From Flavobacterium daemonense (GTDB lineage Bacteria; Bacteroidota; Bacteroidia; Flavobacteriales; Flavobacteriaceae), in assembly GCF_007341385.1 (NCBI RefSeq), contig NZ_VJYD01000017.1:1-64000 (forward strand): a stretch of 64,000 nt of DNA, given 5' to 3'. The number at the start of each line of letters is the position of its first letter. The stretch's first letter is position 1. The notes beneath the pieces are model-generated. The model was not told the origin of the DNA and searched no databases. It worked only from the letters and a program-made list of their open reading frames with translations. Made by a program: the position numbers and the translations under genes. Below are positions 60,108 through 64,000 of the stretch, one piece after another.

Positions 60108-61265
60108 ATGGAAAAAATCTCAAGACGCTCTTTTGTAAATAAATTTGGCGTTGGCGTTGGCGCATCAGTTATTATGACTTCACTTCCTTCGTTTCTGACA
60201 ATACCAGAAGAAAATCAAAAACCTTACACGGGAAAAAAATTAAATGTTGCTTTATGCGGTTTAGGAAATTATGCTTCAAGACTTGCGGACGGAATTCAAG
60301 CTTCGCAATATTGCAATCTGGCAGGAATTGTTACGGGCACGCCAGAAAAAGCTATTGAATGGAAAACCAAATTCAATATTCCAGAAAAGAATATTTACAA
60401 TTATCAAAACTTCGATGAGATTATAAAAAACAAAGACATAGATTTGGTGTATGTTGTAACACCAAACGGACTTCACAAAGAATTTGTTATTCGCGCTGCA
60501 AAAGCCGGAAAACATGTAATTACAGAAAAACCAATGGCAATTACGGTTAAAGATTGCGAAGAAATGATCAAAGTTTGTGAAGACAATAAAGTACAATTGG
60601 CAATAGGTTATCGCTTGCATTACGAACCTACACATCTCGAAATTAAAAGATTAGGACAAGAGAAAGTTTTTGGACAAGTGCGTTATATTGAAGCTTCTCT
60701 TGGATACAAAATTCACGATCCGCTTGACACTAAAAATACTGTCAATTTTAGCGATCGAAACGAATGGCGACTTAACAAAAAATTATCTGGTGGTGGGCCA
60801 TTAATGGATTTAGGCGTTTATTGCATTCAGACAAGCCGATATGTTTTAGGCGAAGAACCAATTGCGGTTACAGCACAATTTGGGAAAGTGTACAACAAAC
60901 AAATTTTCTCTGAAACGGAAGAAAGTATTTCTTGGCAAATGGAGTTCCCAAGCGGTGCGACTGCAAATTGCAACACGACTGTTTCTTATGATATTGATCG
61001 ATTTTTCGCTTCCGCAGATGAAGGTTCTTTCGAATTAAGTCCGGCTCTAAGCTACGGACCTTTTGAAGGAAAAACATCAAACGGTCCATTAAAATTTCCG
61101 GTGATAAACCAGCAACAAACACAAATGGATGAAATTGCAAAACTATTATTAGAGAACAAAAAACTTCCTAATCATATTACTGGCGAAGAAGGACTTAAAG
61201 ATATTAAAGTCATCAACGCTATTTATAAAGCTGCAGAAACCGGGAAAAAAGTTATATTGAGTTAA
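60108..61265 (+). CDS. Tat-exported Gfo/Idh/MocA family oxidoreductase
   Basis: A 385-residue oxidoreductase with a twin-arginine signal (SRRSF at residues 5-9, then GVGVGASVIMTSLPSFL). The Rossmann motif is NVALCGLGNYASRL (about residues 46-59), the NAD-binding loop is VVTPNGLHKEFVIRAAKAGKHVITEKPM with the EKP lysine, and the C-terminal domain has GGGPLMDLGVYCIQTSRYVLG. Resembles glucose-fructose oxidoreductase and other periplasmic family members that keep bound NADP and export folded through Tat. Confidence 0.88.
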   Translation: MEKISRRSFVNKFGVGVGASVIMTSLPSFLTIPEENQKPYTGKKLNVALCGLGNYASRLADGIQASQYCNLAGIVTGTPEKAIEWKTKFNIPEKNIYNYQNFDEIIKNKDIDLVYVVTPNGLHKEFVIRAAKAGKHVITEKPMAITVKDCEEMIKVCEDNKVQLAIGYRLHYEPTHLEIKRLGQEKVFGQVRYIEASLGYKIHDPLDTKNTVNFSDRNEWRLNKKLSGGGPLMDLGVYCIQTSRYVLGEEPIAVTAQFGKVYNKQIFSETEESISWQMEFPSGATANCNTTVSYDIDRFFASADEGSFELSPALSYGPFEGKTSNGPLKFPVINQQQTQMDEIAKLLLENKKLPNHITGEEGLKDIKVINAIYKAAETGKKVILS

Positions 61266-61284
61266 AAGTTTTTTTCTCATTTTA

Positions 61285-61384
61285 TGTCATTTCGACGGAG
61301 GAGAAATCGCACACGAAATTCGACAAAGATTAGCGACTCTCTGTACGGAGTTTCTAGTGTGATTTCTCCTCCGTCGAAATGACA
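61285..61384. repeat. GTCATTTCGAC inverted repeat (copy 4)
   Basis: 100 nt element with arms TGTCATTTCGACGGAGG... of about 28 nt. The centre AATTCGACAAAGATT resembles copies 1 and 3. Downstream, CTTTGCGCTCTTTGCGTAATCC (61466-61487) is the reverse-oriented CGCAAAGAnCGCTAAG family. The two occupy the 244 nt gap to the next gene. Confidence 0.8.
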
Positions 61385-61509
61385 AACTGTGTGTTTATAA
61401 AATGGAAAAAAACATTTTAATTATTTTACCCCCCCCTTTAATCTGTGGCTAAAATATTTTAAATCTTTGCGCTCTTTGCGTAATCCTTAGCGCTCTTTGC
61501 GGTTAAACT

Positions 61510-64000
61510 TTACTTCAAACAATTCCTCAAAATACTAACAGGATGCTGTGCTTCACGTTTGGTCCCGTCGTAAATCTGATGACGGCAACTTGTTCCGGCG
61601 GCAGCAATTTTTACGTTCTCAGCAGTGTTGCGTACTTTTGGAAAAAGCGTGTCCTCCCCCATTTGCATGCTCACTTGATAATGCTCTTTTTCATAGCCAA
61701 ATGAACCCGCCATTCCACAACAACCCGAATTGTAAATCGTAACCGTATTATTTTTAGGAAGATTCAGCATGGCAAAAGTTGCTTCAACAGAACTCAAAGA
61801 CTTTTGATGACAATGTCCGTGAATTTTGATTTCTTTTGTTTCTTCAGAAAAAGAATCTGGCGTTATTTTTCCGTCGATGATTTCTTTTTTGAAGAATTCT
61901 TCGATGGTGAAAGCATTTTGCGAAATACGTTCCGCACTTTCTTTATCCGATGCTAATCGTAAATATTCATCTCTAAAAGTCAAAATAGCCGAAGGTTCAA
62001 TTCCGATTAAAGGCGTATTGCTCGAAATCAAATCTTTAAAAATATTTACATTAATATCGGTTATCTTTTTGGCTTCTTCCAGAAATCCTTTCGATAAGTA
62101 AGTTCTGCCGCTTTCTTCGTGATTGACGATTAAAACTTCGTAACCTAATTTCGTCAATAATTCAAAAGCATCAATCCCGATATTTACGTCGTAATAATTG
62201 GTAAATTCATCAACAAACAAATACAATTGTCCGTTTGGAAAATCGGCGTTTTTAGGTTTATTGTTTTCATACCATTTTCTAAACGTCTTTTTCGCCAAAA
62301 GCGGCACTTGTCTTTCTGGCGCAATTCCCATTGTTTTTTTAACCAATGACTGATTCGAAATAAAATTCGTGATCGACGGAAATTTGCTCCCCATTTTGTT
62401 CAATTTGGCGTTGTTGGCAAAAATCTTGTTTCGGGTCGAAAATCCGTTTGCTTTTTGGTATTGGTATAAAAATTCCGCTTTTAAAGTTGCAACGTCAACA
62501 TTACTCGGACATTCGCTTGCGCAGGCTTTACAGCTTACACACAACTCAAAAACTTCGTATAATTCTTTCTGGTTAAATTTGTTTTCTTTTTCAGAATACG
62601 TCAAATATTCGCGTAAAGCGTTTGCTCTTGCACGAGTCGTTTCTTTCTCATTTCGCGTCGCACGATAACTAGGACACATAGCTCCGCCCGCCGATGGCAT
62701 TTTTCGGCAATCGCCAGAACCGTTGCATTTTTCAGCTGCGCGCAAAATTCCTAAACTATCTGAGAAATCCTGAAATGTTTTAATATCTGGTTCTACTCTT
62801 CCTGAAATCACACGATGGTTTTCATCCATTTTCAAAGCATTGACAATCTTGCCAATATTCAAAACCGAATTCGGGTCAAACGCTAGTTTGATTCTTTTCA
62901 ACAATTCGTAATTCTTCTCGCCAATCATAAACGGAATAAATTCACCACGCACGATTCCATCGCCATGTTCACCACTTAACGAACCTCTGTATTTTTTAAC
63001 CAAATGCGCCACTTCCGTCGCAATGGTTCTAAATAATTTTAAATCCGATGTTTTCTTCAAATTCAAAACCGGACGCAAGTGCAATTCTCCTGCACCAGCG
63101 TGCGCATAATAAATCGCTTCCTGTCCGTGACGCAACATCATCGCCGAAAACTCTGCAATATATGCTGGTAAATCACTCAATTCTACCGCTGTATCTTCAA
63201 TTGAATCGGCTGCTTTGTCATCGCCTACAATACTTCCTAAAAGTCCGAGTCCGGCTTTTCTAAGTTCGTTGGCTTTGTCAATATCAGCTCCAAATAATTT
63301 AACGCTGGCATATCCAAAATTGTGTTTTTCTAAATCTGCAATTAAAGCATTGGCTTGATTTTCGGCATCTTCTAAAGTGTGTGAAGCGACTTCAAAAAGC
63401 ATAATCGCTTTTGGTTCTCCAACTAAAAAGAAACGGTTTTTAATGTGTTCGCGATTCGTTTTGGTACAATCCAAAATCGTGTCGTCGATCATTTCGCAAG
63501 TGTACAAATGATGTTTCATCGCTACGACAACAGATTCCAAAGATTCTTGGATCGTATGATAATGCGCCACGACCATAATACTATGAGGTGGTGGCAAATC
63601 GTCGACTTTTAAAGTGATTTCGGTTGTAAAGGCCAAAGTTCCTTCGCTTCCGCAAAGCAGTTTTCCAAGATTTATAGTTGGTTCTGTTCCTCCAAATAAT
63701 TCTGATCTTAGTAAAATATCAACAGCGTAACCTGTATTTCGTCTGTGAATTTCCGGTTTCGGAAACTCTTTTATAATTTCTTCCTGATTTTCTTTTATCG
63801 AAAGTTCGTCGTAAACGCTTTTGTAGATTTTATTTTCTAAAGAATCGCCTTTGGTTTTCTCGATAAATTCCGCCGAAGTCAATTCGCCAAAAGCCACTTC
63901 TGTTCCATCGCTCAAAATCGCTTTTACCTCAGCAATTTTATCACGCGTAACGCCATAACGAATCGAAGTGGTTCCAGAGGAATTATTTCCAACCATTCCG
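61510..64000 (-). CDS. FAD-binding and Fe-S-binding oxidoreductase, D-lactate dehydrogenase / GlcDF-like (partial)
   Basis: The 3' part (about 830 residues) of a fused flavoprotein/iron-sulfur protein; the start lies beyond the right end of the window. The FAD domain shows GMVGNNSSGTTSIRYG, LLCGSEGTLAFTTEI, GELHLRPVLNLK and GSLSGEHGDGIVRGEF. The Fe-S part has CNGSGDCRKMPSAGGAMCPSY and CVSCKACASECPSN, and a GlcF-like CCG region HGHCHQKS and NSGCCGMAGSFGYE. Such proteins oxidise D-lactate or glycolate and pass electrons to quinones. The Met at 63996 is internal, not a start. Confidence 0.9.
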   Translation of the reverse strand, partial: GMVGNNSSGTTSIRYGVTRDKIAEVKAILSDGTEVAFGELTSAEFIEKTKGDSLENKIYKSVYDELSIKENQEEIIKEFPKPEIHRRNTGYAVDILLRSELFGGTEPTINLGKLLCGSEGTLAFTTEITLKVDDLPPPHSIMVVAHYHTIQESLESVVVAMKHHLYTCEMIDDTILDCTKTNREHIKNRFFLVGEPKAIMLFEVASHTLEDAENQANALIADLEKHNFGYASVKLFGADIDKANELRKAGLGLLGSIVGDDKAADSIEDTAVELSDLPAYIAEFSAMMLRHGQEAIYYAHAGAGELHLRPVLNLKKTSDLKLFRTIATEVAHLVKKYRGSLSGEHGDGIVRGEFIPFMIGEKNYELLKRIKLAFDPNSVLNIGKIVNALKMDENHRVISGRVEPDIKTFQDFSDSLGILRAAEKCNGSGDCRKMPSAGGAMCPSYRATRNEKETTRARANALREYLTYSEKENKFNQKELYEVFELCVSCKACASECPSNVDVATLKAEFLYQYQKANGFSTRNKIFANNAKLNKMGSKFPSITNFISNQSLVKKTMGIAPERQVPLLAKKTFRKWYENNKPKNADFPNGQLYLFVDEFTNYYDVNIGIDAFELLTKLGYEVLIVNHEESGRTYLSKGFLEEAKKITDINVNIFKDLISSNTPLIGIEPSAILTFRDEYLRLASDKESAERISQNAFTIEEFFKKEIIDGKITPDSFSEETKEIKIHGHCHQKSLSSVEATFAMLNLPKNNTVTIYNSGCCGMAGSFGYEKEHYQVSMQMGEDTLFPKVRNTAENVKIAAAGTSCRHQIYDGTKREAQHPVSILRNCLK

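Overview
This is a 64 kb, AT-rich chromosomal window from a member of the Bacteroidota, most likely a Flavobacterium-like species. This is inferred from three things: protein sequences that read as flavobacterial (GltB/GltD, SucC, LpdA, RlmF, DPP-IV, two-module amidohydrolases), promoters of the Bacteroidota type (TTG, about 19 nt, TAnnTTTG), and many short palindromic intergenic repeats of kinds common in that genus. No rRNA, tRNA, CRISPR array, prophage or complete insertion sequence was seen.

Positions 1-5310 are unlike the rest. A terminal fragment of an IS21-type element (1-76) abuts an interrupted recombination site. Seven small genes follow, all on the + strand, each separated by a related 120-175 nt dyad-symmetric element. 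Each element begins with an RYYYAAC-like box and ends with a GTTRRRY-like box. In most units the box at the gene's 5' side is complementary to the box at the 3' side of the SAME unit, as expected if each unit had once been a circle. This is the signature of an integron gene-cassette array. No integrase gene lies in the window, so it is best described as a cluster of attC sites lacking an integrase (CALIN-like). The cargo is an LRR protein, a DUF6794-like lipoprotein, a two-helix membrane protein, a lipoprotein, a CxC-starting secreted NTR/TIMP-like protein, a RibD/DHFR-fold reductase and a DUF3805-like lipoprotein.

From 5.3 to 64 kb the content is mostly housekeeping. 5.3-14 kb: rlmF, a YgjV-like membrane protein, an alpha/beta hydrolase, uvrB, a TerB-like protein, an esterase, a dipeptide epimerase/PLP-enzyme pair and a DUF1456 protein. 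14.4-24 kb: sucC, gltB-gltD and lysA (TCA cycle, ammonia assimilation, lysine). 24.3-33 kb: an MFS exporter divergent from an AraC regulator, a run of small genes (two DinB-fold, RDD, lipocalin-like), a conserved lipoprotein, and an ArsR regulator with two tandem SRPBCC proteins. 33-47 kb: a ComM/YifB ATPase, a Gfo/Idh/MocA oxidoreductase, two amidohydrolases, an ammonium transporter, a DsbD-like/TilS pair and PabB. 47-64 kb: a frameshifted DUF4349 gene, a DoxX-like protein, a lipocalin, lpdA, an Lrp regulator divergent from a Cys/Met PLP enzyme, a DUF695-like protein, an APC permease, a DPP-IV peptidase, a Tat-exported oxidoreductase and a D-lactate-dehydrogenase-like flavoprotein/Fe-S protein cut by the window end.

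Intergenic spaces carry at least ten families of dispersed palindromic repeats. In places they are nested concentrically (22.1-22.6 kb, 45.6-45.8 kb). Two intergenic regions share the core of a probable structured RNA (30.0 kb, 52.5 kb). All gene functions are read from sequence by eye; no database search was run.
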